From positions 620,001 through 684,000 of the forward strand of contig NW_017265155.1 of assembly GCF_001638985.1 (NCBI RefSeq): DNA of 64,000 nt. The letters run 5' to 3'. This DNA is from Phycomyces blakesleeanus NRRL 1555(-). Taxonomy: Eukaryota > Mucoromycota > Mucoromycetes > Mucorales > Phycomycetaceae. The translations under genes were made by a program, and so were the position numbers. Of the stretch, positions 36,416 through 48,766 are shown one piece after another; the first letter of the stretch is position 1; every line of letters starts with the position of its first letter. The notes below the pieces were generated by a model. That model saw only the letters and a program-made list of their open reading frames with translations. It made no database searches and was not told the origin of the DNA.

Positions 36416-38024
36416 ATGCGATATTGCTGCGGATTTCATAATAAGTCTACTCGTAGAACATTTCTCCAAAGATTTTTTGCTGTTGCTATTGTGCTGGCCA
36501 TCTTGCTAACAGTAATAAGTAAGGATATATGAATTCAATATATGTATATAGACAGATTCTATCATTTCTGCAGTGTTTTCCCCTATTTCCAAATAAAATA
36601 AAATAAAATAAAATAAAGAAAAAGTAATCCTTACATAAATCTGACGTTCGTTCATTATTAGTCCCCACTTGGCAGATTTATACAGAGGAGGGAAAGTATG
36701 TCGTGAATATATCACATTAGAAACCTTTATAAACCTTCACTCATCATAGTCATTAGAACGTCAACTTTGATCAGCTACCGAGATCCAAACATCCGTGGCG
36801 AGTCACTTTATGTGGCCGCTTCTGTAATGGATGTCAATTTTAACGAAAAATCCTACAAAGTTCATTTCCTCATTCAACCAAATGGAACCCTAGCAAACGC
36901 CTATGGTCAATTAAGGTAATACAATACAATACAATGAAATGAAGAAAGAAATATACATCTATATATATATATATAAAAGATAATGAATCAATAAATTTGC
37001 ATGTATTTATTGTAGTCAACCTATCATTGTATCTTTTCCTTCAGGTGGAAGTCATCGATTCGAAGCAGGAGACACGGTTGATCCGATTAGAGTGGAATTC
37101 AGCTATGATTTTGGTACTGAAATGGACTACCCATTCGATCAATACTCAGGCTACTTTGAGCTGTATGCCTCTTACGCAAACGACACCATACAGGGAATTC
37201 CAATCACCTTTCACCTTGAAGCAAGCCTTTCTTCGTTTAGTTTTACGCCAACTCTTGAATCACTGCCAAACGAGCCGGATAGAGTCGGTCTTAAGATTGT
37301 CACTGGTCGATCGACGACTACCCTTGGATTCAGCATATTTGTCTGTACGCTGATGTGGGCCCTTACACTAATCATGAGTTTATTTGGGTACCAGGTTGCA
37401 GTAAAAAAAAGAAGAGTAGATGCTCACGCGTGCATGATTGGGATAACTATGCTGTTTGCTCTTCCTGCCCTGAGGTAAGAGAATGTCTATGTTTATAATC
37501 TTTTTAATTACACGTTACTCATCCACAACCCACAAAATTTGATTATAGATCTGCCCAACCTGGTATTCCTGAAGTAGGCTGTACATCAGATGTCCTTGGT
37601 TTTTATTGGTATTTTTATTATTATTATTTCATTTACTATTATTTTTAAACTTCTTTGTTACAGCCGATTCAAGGAGGTTTATAATTTATTTATTTATGTG
37701 TGTGTGTGTGGGATGATATTTAGGAATATGGCTATTATAGCGTCAGCCAGTATTACAGTGATCGTGTGCTGGGTCGCACGTTGGAACGAGACATATGACA
37801 TACATGAACAGTCGCATAGCCATGCCAATCCTACAGAATTGCCTAAGCAAGGGAGTGCGCAGCATATTGAGCATGTTGTCTGCATGCCTGATGCCGATGA
37901 CTACCCTAGCGAAATGGACTTGTCAAGATCCTCTACATGCAATATTGGGACAGGTGCTATGGAACAGAGGACAAAAATTGATATGTGTACTTCTTCGTCA
38001 TCTTCATACTTACCACGGAAATAA
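36416..38024 (+). CDS. DUF4436 membrane protein
   Basis: Membrane protein of unknown function, family DUF4436, found in bacteria and fungi. Six exons (36416-36518, 36662-36695, 36757-36915, 37016-37474, 37549-37608, 37724-38024) give 371 aa. An N-terminal membrane anchor (FFAVAIVLAILLTVI) is followed by an extracytoplasmic beta domain with the hallmark YPFDQYSGYFEL. Then come three membrane segments: GFSIFVCTLMWALTLIMSLF, the stretch ending MLFALPALRSAQPGIPEVG (the family ALPALRNAxPGxP block), and MAIIASASITVIVCWVARW. The tail is Ser-rich and cytoplasmic by prediction. An alternative acceptor (TTACAG at about 37660) is less favoured since it breaks the third membrane segment. Role unknown. 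Confidence 0.88.
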
Positions 38025-38387
38025 TTCAATTGACGTTTTACCTAAAAGATAAAATAAAAATAAAATGAAGTAAAGGATTGCTTGTAATATGAACATAAAG
38101 ATGGATAGGATACACAAGCATAATCAATTAATTAAATGATATTCTTATTAAACTTCTTGGCATAACATTCTATTATATAAATAAAGCTTTCATTAGTGCG
38201 TGTAGATTTCTCTATTTCTCTATCTTTCTATTACTATATATTGGTTTATTCAAATTGGGTTGATTTCATATATAGCTAGCCCTCTTTTGAAACAATCTCC
38301 TATAGATTAGTTTAATTCTGAACAAGAATAAGTACATAGAATTGTATTCAAGTAGGTTTATTTTATGAAGTATTTTGTTTTTACTGC
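38025..38387. other. Short convergent 3' region
   Basis: 363 bp between the stops of two convergent genes; AT-rich, no gene. Confidence 0.7.
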
Positions 38388-40308
38388 TTAGATGTGTCTT
38401 TTGTCTGTATTGACTGTTTCTGGAATTTCGGTACGGATTGCTATGGCTCGAAAAGCTTCCAGTACCTATATATAAAAGTATCCAAGTTTTTTATTTCTTA
38501 CTAAAGAATAAATACACCAATATCTGCTTACCTTTTTTTTCATCCCTGGAATATCTATCACAATTCCGGAGGTTTCAACGTTATCCATTAAGTATTTTGC
38601 AGTAAGCTGGTTAAATCTTATTAATGGGATCATTTGAACAAAGTGATTCTCAACATCTTCCAATTCGTTTCCAATTTCATTAGACCAAAGTTTACAATCT
38701 TTTGTAAAACGATTATTTCTTAAATGATTGAAGATTTGTAAAACATTAGATTGTAGCATTTCTGGAACATCCACCGCTTGTTTTATCTTTGCCTCTCTCC
38801 AATTAAGTACAGCTTGGTAGAAGATAGACTCGTCAGCAGCCAAAGGGAGAGAATCTATGCTTAGGATCTGAATAGTATCCCTTCCATCTGTCTCTAGCCA
38901 AGATGGGTCTGCAAGAATACTTTCCCAATGTTTCTTAGTATAACTCTTGCAATATTCCATTGTTTCTTTGCACTCAAAATCATCTAAAAAATATTTAGCG
39001 ATAATTGACAATACATTTAATAGTAGCCTTGAATACCTCCTGCTTTCCATATTCTTAGCACTGTTTTATTATTTACTCGCATATTGAGGTAGACAAATAT
39101 GAACTCCAGAGCCTTGGTTAAATGAATACGATCAGCAGCCTTGATGAGCTTTACGGCGTCATTGATACCATTAATTTCGAGTTCAAAGCCATAGATAAAA
39201 TTCAAGAGTCGCTGGAACGTGTCTGGATGTATGCCCCGAATTGACACTTCAGAATCTCTGGACTCTTTCATTCCCAAGAAAAATAGGTTGTGGAACCATG
39301 GCGATGCTTTTGACAGAATAGCCTTTCGAGACTTGAAAGTAAACCTACTTCTAGGAGTTTCATAATCGCCTGAGTGCATGTCAGAAAAATCAGAATCTTC
39401 TTCTGTTTCAATTACATGTATAATTGTATCACAGAACTCTGGGACACTTTTAGGCTCTACAAATCTTCTTTCTTCAAGATTTTTTATGGGAATATCAATT
39501 CCGGATTGCTTCAAGTTTAAAAAGTCGATCTTCATAGAAAGTTGGTTGTTGTCAATGTAATCACCGATTCCACGCTTTGTTGGGTAAAAGCTGTACTCGC
39601 ACAGATTCGTTGACCCGTTTTCTATATAAGCACAATATTTTCAATATTACAAAGTCGATGTTATACACTTTAAGCTCACCAAGTTTAAATTGGTGGCGTG
39701 TACCTATTTGTAGCATAGCGTGTGTGTTAATTAAAGACATTATTAGCTTCCTATAATAATAGTGACAATAACTGTTAACAATATCTTTAAACATACTTGG
39801 ACTAAACTTAAGCGCATTTTCCTTGAATATGGTCAAAATGGTATCCACAGTCATGCTTATCTCTGTGATGTCTCCAGCTGGATAAGTTCCTACAAGCTCA
39901 AGAGAAATACCGCAGTTCTATTATACGGTAGGAAAGATAAATTAATTAAATGAAGGATAAAATAAAAACATTCTTACCTCAGGAAATGTTTTTGATCCCT
40001 TTGCAAACTGAGATTTACATGGTATTAGGAAAAAAGGCAAAATTGGTCTCAAAAAATATTGGTGTTATTGGTGTTTAATGTTCCTTACGTTTATACGCCT
40101 ATTAAATAATACAGAAACAAGATAATTGTGTTAATATGTTAATATATATATGTGCATATGGTTATTGTGTAGCTTATAATAGTTACTTGCCATCGGTAGT
40201 TTTCTATACAAAACACCGGACTATAGTAGTTAGCTATTGATGGCAAAGTAGACCAGTCTGGTAGAGTCCAAGTGAAACCGCTAGTCCTTATTGATCCTAT
40301 AGTTTGCC
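38388..40308 (-). CDS. MATH-BTB-BACK domain protein
   Basis: Likely CUL3 ubiquitin ligase adaptor of the SPOP type. The N-terminal part reads as a MATH domain: SIRTSGFTWTLPDWSTLPS, YYSPVFCIENYRWQ, FAKGSKTFPE, then ISLELVGTYPAG, over exons at about 40191-40308, 39980-40015, and 39800-39920. The BTB domain follows (DTIIHVIETEED, FKSRKAILSKASPWFHNLFF, GMKESRDSEVSIRGIHPDTF, LLNFIYGFELEI). A BACK-like helical region comes next (CKSYTKKHWESILADPSW, IDSLPLAADESIFYQAVLNW). The protein ends VLEAFRAIAIRT...DKRHI with a stop at 38388-38390. The first coding exon with the true ATG was not located, so the 5' end is open. MATH motifs bind substrate and BTB binds cullin by family knowledge. Confidence 0.8.
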
Positions 40309-41346
40309 CTTTAAAAATTCAAAAAAAAATCAGAAAAAAATTATGGACAGATTTGCTGAACAAAAAACTCAAATATGTATCTTATTTTCTTTTTACATTT
40401 GTACATTATTCTTCTTTACAATAAAATAAGACAGAAACAAGAAAGAGTATTGCGTCTGAATCAAACCTCTTTTATATTTAAGACTGTGATAAAATACCTC
40501 TTAAAACACGATAAATCAAAGTTACTTGTTATTTATTCAAGTAAAAGAAAAACCAAACTTCTGCTAACAAGCGTTCACCTAGTTGTTGACCGGTTTTTCC
40601 CAGTCGACCGCCTTAATTTTCTTTACTCTTTATAGTAGCTTTTGAAATTGAAAAAGACGGTCATCTGAAGTTAGGTGCACGGAATATTTGCAATGTGCTG
40701 GAATGGCCCCAAAGTAGACCCTCATCTTTCTATCTATTTACAAACAAGAATAGCAACAATAGAAATCAACTCATCGACTTCAAAGATAACTAAATTTTAT
40801 TATGGAGCTTTGCAGAAATAACCTTGAATATGTTAGAAATGCCTAAAAAATAAGAAAAAGATGTAAATTCTGTAGATATATATATAATTAAGGATATTGG
40901 CTCAACACAACATTTTGTGGTTAAAAAGGCAAACTAATTGTGTTTTTATTATATCAAATAAATTCTAGAGTCTTAACCTTCAGTTCACTTTCAATTACCG
41001 GCTTTTGTTGCATTTTGTACAACAAAATTCATTCCACTTTTTTTCTTAATAGAATGTTCTCGCAACTATTGCCAAATTTTATTGTCTAAAAAAGAATCGT
41101 TCTTTTAAAGAAGTGAAACCGGGAATATTCGTAATCCTGATTTTATATGTACTCAAAAACAAATGGCAATCAAAAAACCGGAATCATAATTCTATAATTA
41201 TAAGCTTGGGGTCTAATCATTTACCAGACTATATGTTTTTGGTTTTGGGGAATATTAACATTTATTTTCATTGTTATTTTTTTTTGAAAAAAAAACAGCA
41301 AAATGAAATGAATTTAACCAGGCTTTTATATAAGCATTTCTCTAGC

Positions 41347-41380
<34 letters not shown>

Positions 41381-41422
41381 GTATCATATGTGTTTATGCT
41401 CTTTGGTTGTTTGGTCGTTTCT
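40309..41422. other. Intergenic, AT-rich
   Basis: Upstream of the MATH-BTB gene, whose missing first exon probably lies here, and downstream of the CHCHD2-like gene. An ATT microsatellite lies at 41347-41380. No other gene seen. Confidence 0.5.
41347..41380. repeat. (ATT)n microsatellite
   Basis: About eleven ATT units directly 3' of the CHCHD2/Mix17 stop codon. Confidence 0.9.
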
Positions 41423-42481
41423 CTAATAGTTGGAGGACATTTGCTGGCACTGCTTCAAGGCATCCAGATACCACTGACAGGCAGACATGTCGTTGTTGGT
41501 CGACTCAAGGCACTTGGTGAAAGCCTTGGCATCAGCATCGCAAGCAAGACCGGAAGAAGGAGCCTGGAATGTCTGGAAAGGCTGCTGCTGGTACTGGGGT
41601 TGAGCAGGCTGCTGCTGCTGCTGCTGAGCGGGTTCATCAGAGGATCCGCTGAAGAGAGAAGAGATACCGTTGGCCTGTGGGTAGGGTAAAGTGTTAATGA
41701 ATAAATCGTATCAAATCAAAAATTTGCTTTTCATTTTCGTCCCATTAATTGTATTTACAGGGGGGCCAAGTTATTATTATATATACACACAAAGATCCTT
41801 ACCATAGTGTGACCGACAGCAGAACCAACAGCGACACCAGCGGCAGTTGTTGCCACTAATAAAGAGAGAAAAACGATGACAGCAGCAATTGAATAAATAA
41901 ATAAATGGGTCATGAGTCATTGTTATTTGTACTTTTTCCGATTGTTATATCTCTCCCAACCAACTTACTCTGAGCAAACATGCCGGGCTGCTGGGGGGCG
42001 GCCTGTGCAAGGGAAGGAGGGCTAGGAGCAGGAGCAGAGGTCATGGCATGCTGAGGAGCAGCAGGAGCGGGAGCAGCAGCACGCTGGACGGGAGCAGGAG
42101 CGCGCTGAACGGGAGCAGGGGGAGGAGCCTGACGGACAGGCATGGTGTGTGCCTGGCGGGTCTGCTGGGCGGGAGCTGCACGTCTAGTCTAAAAGAGTAT
42201 AAAATGAATTAATAATCATTAATCAATAATCAATAGTCATTAATTAATAATAATTAATTATCATTGTTTTATGTTGTTTATATGTCAAGTAAGGGATATA
42301 CATTTTAAGGTTATTTTAGCTATTTTCTTTTTGTAAATGACATGATCTCGGTGAAATCCCTTCTAATTAGCTTGTGCTTCTCTAACAGTATTATAAATTC
42401 CCACTAATAGTAGCAATACTAATAATAGTAGGGAAGGGGAAGGCTCCTCTTCTTTTCTTTTTTCTTTACCTGGCGGGGCAT
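41423..42481 (-). CDS. MIX17: CHCHD2/CHCHD10-Mix17 twin CX9C protein
   Basis: Mitochondrial intermembrane-space protein imported by the Mia40 disulfide relay and linked to cristae and respiratory-chain maintenance. Four exons (42470-42481, 41969-42188, 41803-41855, 41423-41674) give 178 aa; exon 1 encodes only MPRQ. A basic, Ala/Pro-rich N-terminal region is followed by a short glycine/alanine hydrophobic segment (TTAAGVAVGSAVGHTM). After a Gln-rich linker comes the CHCH domain with two CX9C motifs: CDADAKAFTKC and CQWYLDALKQC. The order matches yeast Mix17 and human CHCHD2/10. A CCAAT box lies about 180 nt upstream, fitting HAP-type control of mitochondrial genes. Confidence 0.93.
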
Positions 42482-43040
42482 GTTGAATGAAGTAGAATGT
42501 AAAAGTAGTCTATATTCAATTTTTTGTATTGCCCTGGAAATTTAAGTCTTTTGGCAAGGGATCAATAGCAGTCACGTATCTTCATTTTACACTTTTATTG
42601 GTTATGAGGATTTGATGCCTAGAAAAGGAACAACTTTTCTATTTTCAGGGCCATCATCCGATTGGTGGACCTAAATCTCATGGCGTCATGGGCCTATTTT
42701 TGTATGCTTCTATTCATTTAAACTTTCTTAGCATGTCATGCCCATGAGCCACGTTTTGCGGCAAACATATCAATAATAAAGTAATGCTTTAGCCAAAAGG
42801 TCTATTTGATTAATAATTTTTTTTCTTGGTTATTACTAGAAATGTATAATGGGAATTAACAATGCAATTAAATCTACAATATTACAAGCACTTGGTGTGT
42901 TCAATAAAATGATAATAATGATAATAAAAATAAAGAAGTGCGTTTGTATGCTGGTAAATGTTTTTTAAGTAATGAAAAAAAAGAACGAACACATTATGTA
43001 TATGTATATATATAGCTATCTGTCAAGGGCGAAAAGATAA
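42482..43040. other. Intergenic, MIX17 promoter and eIF3L 3' flank
   Basis: Both neighbours are on the minus strand. Contains the CCAAT box noted separately and GC-richer DNA at 42620-42760. No gene seen. Confidence 0.6.
42661..42665 (-). promoter_or_regulatory. CCAAT box upstream of MIX17
   Basis: On the coding strand the sequence reads CCACCAATCGGA, a good match to the HAP/NF-Y CCAAT element, about 180 nt before the MIX17 ATG. The function is inferred from the motif and the mitochondrial role of the gene. Confidence 0.45.
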
Positions 43041-45402
43041 TCAAGCCTTATTTTCCAATGTAGCAACCAAGTCCTCGCATCTGGAAATGTTTCGCAAAAA
43101 CCAATCGCCATATCGGCGACCAATCTTGACTTCGGCAATATGGATAATATCCTTCTTCAAGCAGAAGTCGAGATCAGAAGTTGACTGGTACTCTCCTTCA
43201 ATAAGGTTGCCCTCGGTCCACTTGAACTGACGCGACTTTTGCTTGTAAACCAACAACTGCATCTTGAGCTCTTCGGAATCCGTTTCCAAGAACTTGGCAA
43301 GTTTATCGACATCCATAGAAGTATAAAGCTTCATGAAAGAACGAATGGTAGGCAGCATAATTTGATTGCGGATATCAGACATGAATACATTCAAGTTCAA
43401 TTGGTGAAGTTTCTAAAGGCACAAAACAGATATATATTAGATTTTTGTTAATTAATTAAGCAATCAATTAAGCAATTAATTAAAAAGGGAGTGTTTAAAA
43501 ATATTATTGGCATCGGCTACTTACACGTTCAGGTACAACCTTGCAGTCAGGGTTGGTAGCAGAAATAAACTTGGGGCAAGAGCGGCTGAAAAACTCTTCA
43601 AAGATGGGAATTGCCTCATCACTAATCCCGACCCGAGATTTTTTTGATTAATTATCATTATTACCTTGTGATTTTTTTTTCTTTCTTTCTTTGCACTTCA
43701 ATATTTCAACATACCCTTTTTGCATCTTGATCAATTTTTCACCATATTTCTCGCGAAGCTTAGAGTGAATTCCTTCATCCAGACGAGTGGGGCTCATGGT
43801 AATGCAGATAGCCAACAAGGCGTACATCTGGTCAACCTTGGAAGAGACCTACAACCAATGCACCACGAAGAAAAAAAAAGATACATTAATACTTACGCAA
43901 ACTCATTAGCTTTTTTATTTATTTTTCTCAAACATACTTGGTCAGACTGGTAAGAGCGAGAATGGTACTGCTTTGTCTTTTGCATGAACGAAAGAATGGT
44001 AGAGAATGACTTTACGGCGTCGGCATAACGACGCATCATCATGTAAGCAAAACCAACATAGTAGTAAGTGGTAACATGACAAGCAGTTACACGAGCAAAC
44101 ATAGCCTACAAGAAAAAAATCAGTAAAGATATACACATTTTTTTTATAAACACCACTCCATTCATTAACTTTGATTACAAACCTTTTTGTTCAAGATGAT
44201 GTTGTCCATCATTTTCAGTGCAAGCATGTAATCACCCAACAAACAATGCACACGCAACAAACCAACAATGGAGAAGTATCCGAGCATCTTATAAAGAGGA
44301 CGGGATCCGTACTCACCAGCAGCTTCCCTGTAAAACGTCATTGATATGGTTAGTATCAAATACATACACATACATATTGCATTTACTAAATGGCTTTCTT
44401 TGTGAATACGCGATAATTTGTTTTTCTACATACATCATGTCACCACCGTTCTTGCTGACCAACAACTGTTCTTGGATACGAGACTTTTGGATGAATGAGT
44501 ACAGGACATTTAAGACACTGTAGCAACTCCAGATCTGAGGGTTCTCGCTCAAAAGAGAGAGTTCCTGCTCTGACTTGTTGGCGAAATGATCGCGGTAGTT
44601 GCTGAAGGACTGGAATTGGAAAATGAACTCATCAATGATGTCCCATAACCACTGGTTGGGCAATTCAAGGTTAACAGGGCCTTCAGAGTCTATAAAGTTT
44701 TAAGGAATAGAAGACAGTAAAAGTCAATAAGAAAAAAAACAGGATTACAAAGACAATAAATAACAAGTGGATTTCTTGTATTTGTTGGCAGCTAATGGAA
44801 ATTTAAAACTTACTCAAGATGTAGTTGAACAAGTCACAGTAGTTCTCGTAAGAATTGAAACGCTGTTCAAGAGTAGGTGCCATACGGGAATAGATATAAC
44901 GGTAATACAATTCGCGATAGAGAGTCAAGAATACTTGATCTAAATAGTTTGTATGCATAGAACCAAGGTATGATCAGAAAAAATAAATAAATAAAGCAAT
45001 CACACAAAGACATGTACACACGATCTTACCATCATTCACAAGAGGTGAAACAATTTCTGCCTCAGGCCATGCCTGTTTGGTGTAGTATTTATCGGTTACT
45101 TTGTTGAATGAGTGGTCATAGATGTTGTGGAGTTCATAGACATTGTTATCCATCACATTGCGGTAAAAGTGGAGGATAAAGTTGCGTACACCATCTGGGA
45201 TCTGGGTTGTGCTGGCAGATTGAACCGAAGCACCTAGTCAACAAACACTTGTGGTGTTGAGTTATTGTGCAAGCTATATATGGGATCTTGTACCTTCGGT
45301 GTCAAACCCGTCATCGGTAGGGCTTCTCTTTGCATATACTTCTTGCTCGACAAATTCAACTTCGGCAATGAGATCGTCTTCTTCAAAATTGTCTTGGTAC
45401 AT
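43041..45402 (-). CDS. EIF3L: Translation initiation factor eIF3 subunit L
   Basis: Subunit of the eIF3 complex that assembles the 43S pre-initiation complex; absent from budding yeast but common in other fungi. About nine exons from [17 protein letters not shown] at 45402 to the TGA at 43041. Recognisable family blocks are [114 protein letters not shown] and the C-terminal [19 protein letters not shown]. The C-terminal half corresponds to the PCI-like region. It diverges from GCN20, sharing a 0.8-kb promoter region. No frame defect seen. Confidence 0.95.
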
Positions 45403-46196
45403 TATATAATATGTGATCTTTTAATAAAAATAAAAAAGTTTAAAAATTATAAATAAATTAAAGAAAAGTAGTGAAGAACCAAAAGAGCAGTAATTTTTGA
45501 ATAATGTGTGGAACTTTGCCCCTCTAAACTGCACCCCCTCTATCCTTCCCCGCTTCTTCCCCTATTTCTCCCCCCCTCTATCTTCATTTTGTAACTGACC
45601 GCTCTTCTCTAGCAGGAAAGTTTGATACTACAAAGTGCATTCAGCATACTTTTTTTGGAAATATCAAGGAAATACAGTCACAAAATGAGCCACTCTCCAC
45701 CTATTCTCTTATTCTCTCTATCACTTTCGGTTTTAGACTTTTTTTTTCAAATATTTTATTTTATTAGCTAGCTGTTGTACTATGGTGGGCGCAGCGTTAT
45801 TAGTGGTTATAGTGCTGCGGTTCAGCTATAATATTTACAAGATTATTATCGAGAAATAAATATATTGAGGGGTGAATATTTATATAAAGCATATTTGTGT
45901 CTATATATGTATAAAAACATATATAGATGTATATATAATAATAATAACAATAAGAAAAATAAAAGCATTGGTACCTGACTTAATATGTGTGTTATATGTG
46001 TTTTATTTTTTCATGGCTTTCATGACCCGACCCTGAAAAAAACCAGAGGTTTTGGAAGCAGGAACAAAGCATTTTTTTTTGAATTTATTCTTCACTCCCC
46101 CCTTCTTTTTTTCTTGTTCTTGTTCTTGTTCTTTCAATTTTTTATACTTCTTTAGTTTAACTAGTTATAAAAAATAAAAGAAAAGAGAGACGAACG
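45403..46196. promoter_or_regulatory. Shared divergent promoter of eIF3L and GCN20
   Basis: 794 bp between two start codons facing away from each other. It includes pyrimidine-rich tracts on the plus strand (45530-45585 and 46095-46135, the second 60-100 nt before the GCN20 ATG, as is common near fungal transcription starts). A GC-richer island at 45780-45835 holds a 25-codon hydrophobic frame (45782-45859). Confidence 0.6.
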
Positions 46197-48766
46197 ATGG
46201 CGCTTGCACTGATTAAAACCACTGTTCCTGAAGCAGACGATACTATTATCGAATACATTGATGGATATCTCAAAGGAACCGAGTTTGACGACGATGAGGA
46301 TGCCATTTCAGAATTCATCAAACCACTCTTGATTGATGCTGGTGGCGATGAAGATAAAATCGATCGTCTGTGCGAGCAATTGACTGAAATGCTGAACACC
46401 AAAAACAATGCCAACGGTCCTGCAAAGGGTCTTTCAAGACTTGAGCAGACTATTACGATGGCAAACCAAACCGGTATCTCGGCTACCTCTTCACTCACCA
46501 AAAGCAATGTCGATCTTGATCATGTCTCCGGTCGTCGTGTCCAGTCTCAGGTCAACCAAGACAAATTGCGCAAGGCTGAGGCAAAGATTGCTGCCAAGAT
46601 GGTCAAGCGTCAAGAAAAAACCAACCTCAAGGTCGAGTACGAAGCCTCGCGTCTGTTGGAGGACGAACAAAAGGCTCTCCAGGAAGCCTACAAGATGTAC
46701 AATCCTATTCTGGATTATACCTCTACCAAGAGCAAAAACAAGGACATCAAGATCGAGAATTTCGATATCTCGTTTGCTGGTCGCCGTATTTTGACCGACG
46801 CCAGTTTGACTATTGCTTTCGGAAGACGTTACGGTGTGGTTGGTAAGAACGGTATTGGTAAATCCACTCTGTTGCGTGCCATGGCCCGTCGTGAAATCAA
46901 TGTTCCTACCCATATTTCCGTTCTTTACGTCGAACAGGAGGCAAGTATACAAAAGAGTTTATGTGCCAAAAGGATAATGCTTTTAATATACGTATATTTG
47001 TATATATATATGTGTGTGTGTGCATATTTTCTAAACAACTATGATGTATTTAGGTTATTGGTGATATGACACCTGCTATCGAAATGGTGTTGCGTGCTGA
47101 TGTCTGGCGTGAGCATTTGCTCGAGAAGGAACGCGAACTTTCATTCAACATTAACCAATTTGAAAACGAATTGGCCGAGGAGGGACTTTCTGAAGAAGAG
47201 AAGAAGGCTCTCGAAGAGAAGAAGGATAGATTGATGAGTGATCTTAAGGATGTGTTTGCTAAGCTCCAGGAGATTGAAAGTGACAAGGCAGAATCAAAGT
47301 AAGTTTATTAACTTTCCTTCAAGAAAAAAAAAGAGTAGATTTGATGTAGAGATACTCAACTATATCTACTTTCAAGGGCTTCTGCTATTCTTGCTGGTCT
47401 TGGTTTCTCAGCTCCTGACCAAAAGAGACCCACCAAGGAATTTTCTGGTGGATGGCGTATGCGTATTTCCCTCGCTCGTGCTTTGTTCTGTAAACCCGAT
47501 GTACTCATGCTTGATGAACCTGATAACATGTTGGATATCCCTGCCATTGTTTGGCTTGAGAATTATCTCAAGACATGGCCTAATACCCTCTTGGTCGTTT
47601 CTCACGACAGAGAATTCCTCGACGAGGTCGCTACCGATATTCTGCATCAGCACTCCGAGAAGCTGGATTACTACAAGGGTAACTACACCAACTTCTACGC
47701 CACACGTGAGGAGCGTCGCAAAGCCCAGTACAGAGAGTATGAGGCCCAAATCCAGTACCGTAAGCATCTCCAGGACTTCATTGACAGATGGAGATACAAC
47801 GCCAAGCGTGCCCCCCAGGCTCAATCAAAGCTTAAGATCCTTGAGAAGTTGCCTCAACTGGAAGAGCCCGAGAGTGAGAAGATTGTCACTTTCCAATTCA
47901 CAAATCCCGACCAGCTGTCGCCTCCCATTCTTCAGATGAGCGACGTTACTTTCGGTTACACTCCCGAAAAGATCATTATTCGCGACATCAACTTAGATCT
48001 GCGTATGGACTCGCGTATTGCTATCGTTGGTCCTAACGGTGCTGGTAAATCCACCATGCTCAAGCTATTGACCGAAGAGAACCAACCGATGAGTGGTCTT
48101 GTTCACCGTAACGGTCGTCTGAGAATTGCTTACTTTACCCAGCATCATATTGATCAGCTTGATCTTACCCGATCTGCTGTCGGCTTCATGTCAGACCGTT
48201 TCCCTGGTAGAACTGAAGAAGATTACCGTCGTCATTTGGGTGCCTTTGGTATTACTGGCATGGTTGGTCTTCAGATCATGAAGACCTTGTCTGGTGGTCA
48301 AAAATCGCGTGTAGCTTTTGCTGCATTGAGTGCACAAAACCCTCATATCCTTGTTCTTGATGAAGTAAGATTAATGCATTTTGGAAGTTTGGGGGTATAT
48401 TGGAATCAAGTTAATACTAACACAAACTTGAATTTCTTTTCTTCTTTTTTTTTTTTAAAAAAAACTATAGCCTACTAACCATTTGGATATGGAGTCTATG
48501 GATGCATTACAGACTGCTCTTGGCAACTTTAAGGGTGGTGTCATTATTGTTTCTCACGACGAACGTTTCATCAGCGAAGTGTGCAATGAAATCTGGATTT
48601 GTGCTGACGGTGTACTGAGCAAGTTCTCAGGAACCATCAAGGATTACAAGGTAAAAAAAAATGGAGTGGATATGCATGATGTTTCTTTTTACAAATTATT
48701 AACATTGTCTTTATTATTATTATTATTATTTCTCTTTAGGAACTTGTCTGCCCCAAGGATGTATAA
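46197..48766 (+). CDS. GCN20: Gcn20-type ABC-F ATPase (ABCF3)
   Basis: Ribosome-associated ATPase that, with Gcn1, helps uncharged tRNA activate the kinase Gcn2 under amino-acid starvation. Five exons (46197-46940, 47054-47298, 47377-48364, 48471-48650, 48740-48766) give 727 aa, close to yeast (752). The N-terminal helical Gcn1-binding region precedes two ATP-binding cassettes. Cassette 1: Walker A GKNGIGKST, signature FSGGWRMR, Walker B LMLDEPDNMLD. Cassette 2: Walker A GPNGAGKST, signature LSGGQKSR, Walker B LVLDEPTNHLD. The linker has the family block YRKHLQDFIDRWRYNA. The DEPxNMLD variant in cassette 1 is also seen in yeast Gcn20. No membrane segments. Intron 1 starts with GCAAGT (GC-AG). 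The last exon codes only ELVCPKDV. Confidence 0.95.

Noticed and set aside
40075..40084. Possible 10-nt micro-exon in the MATH-BTB gene
   Set aside because: Splicing directly from WQ to FAKG is in phase without it, and including it breaks the frame.
47238..47939. Long frames overlapping GCN20 in other frames
   Set aside because: Shadows of the real coding frame, which carries the ATPase motifs.
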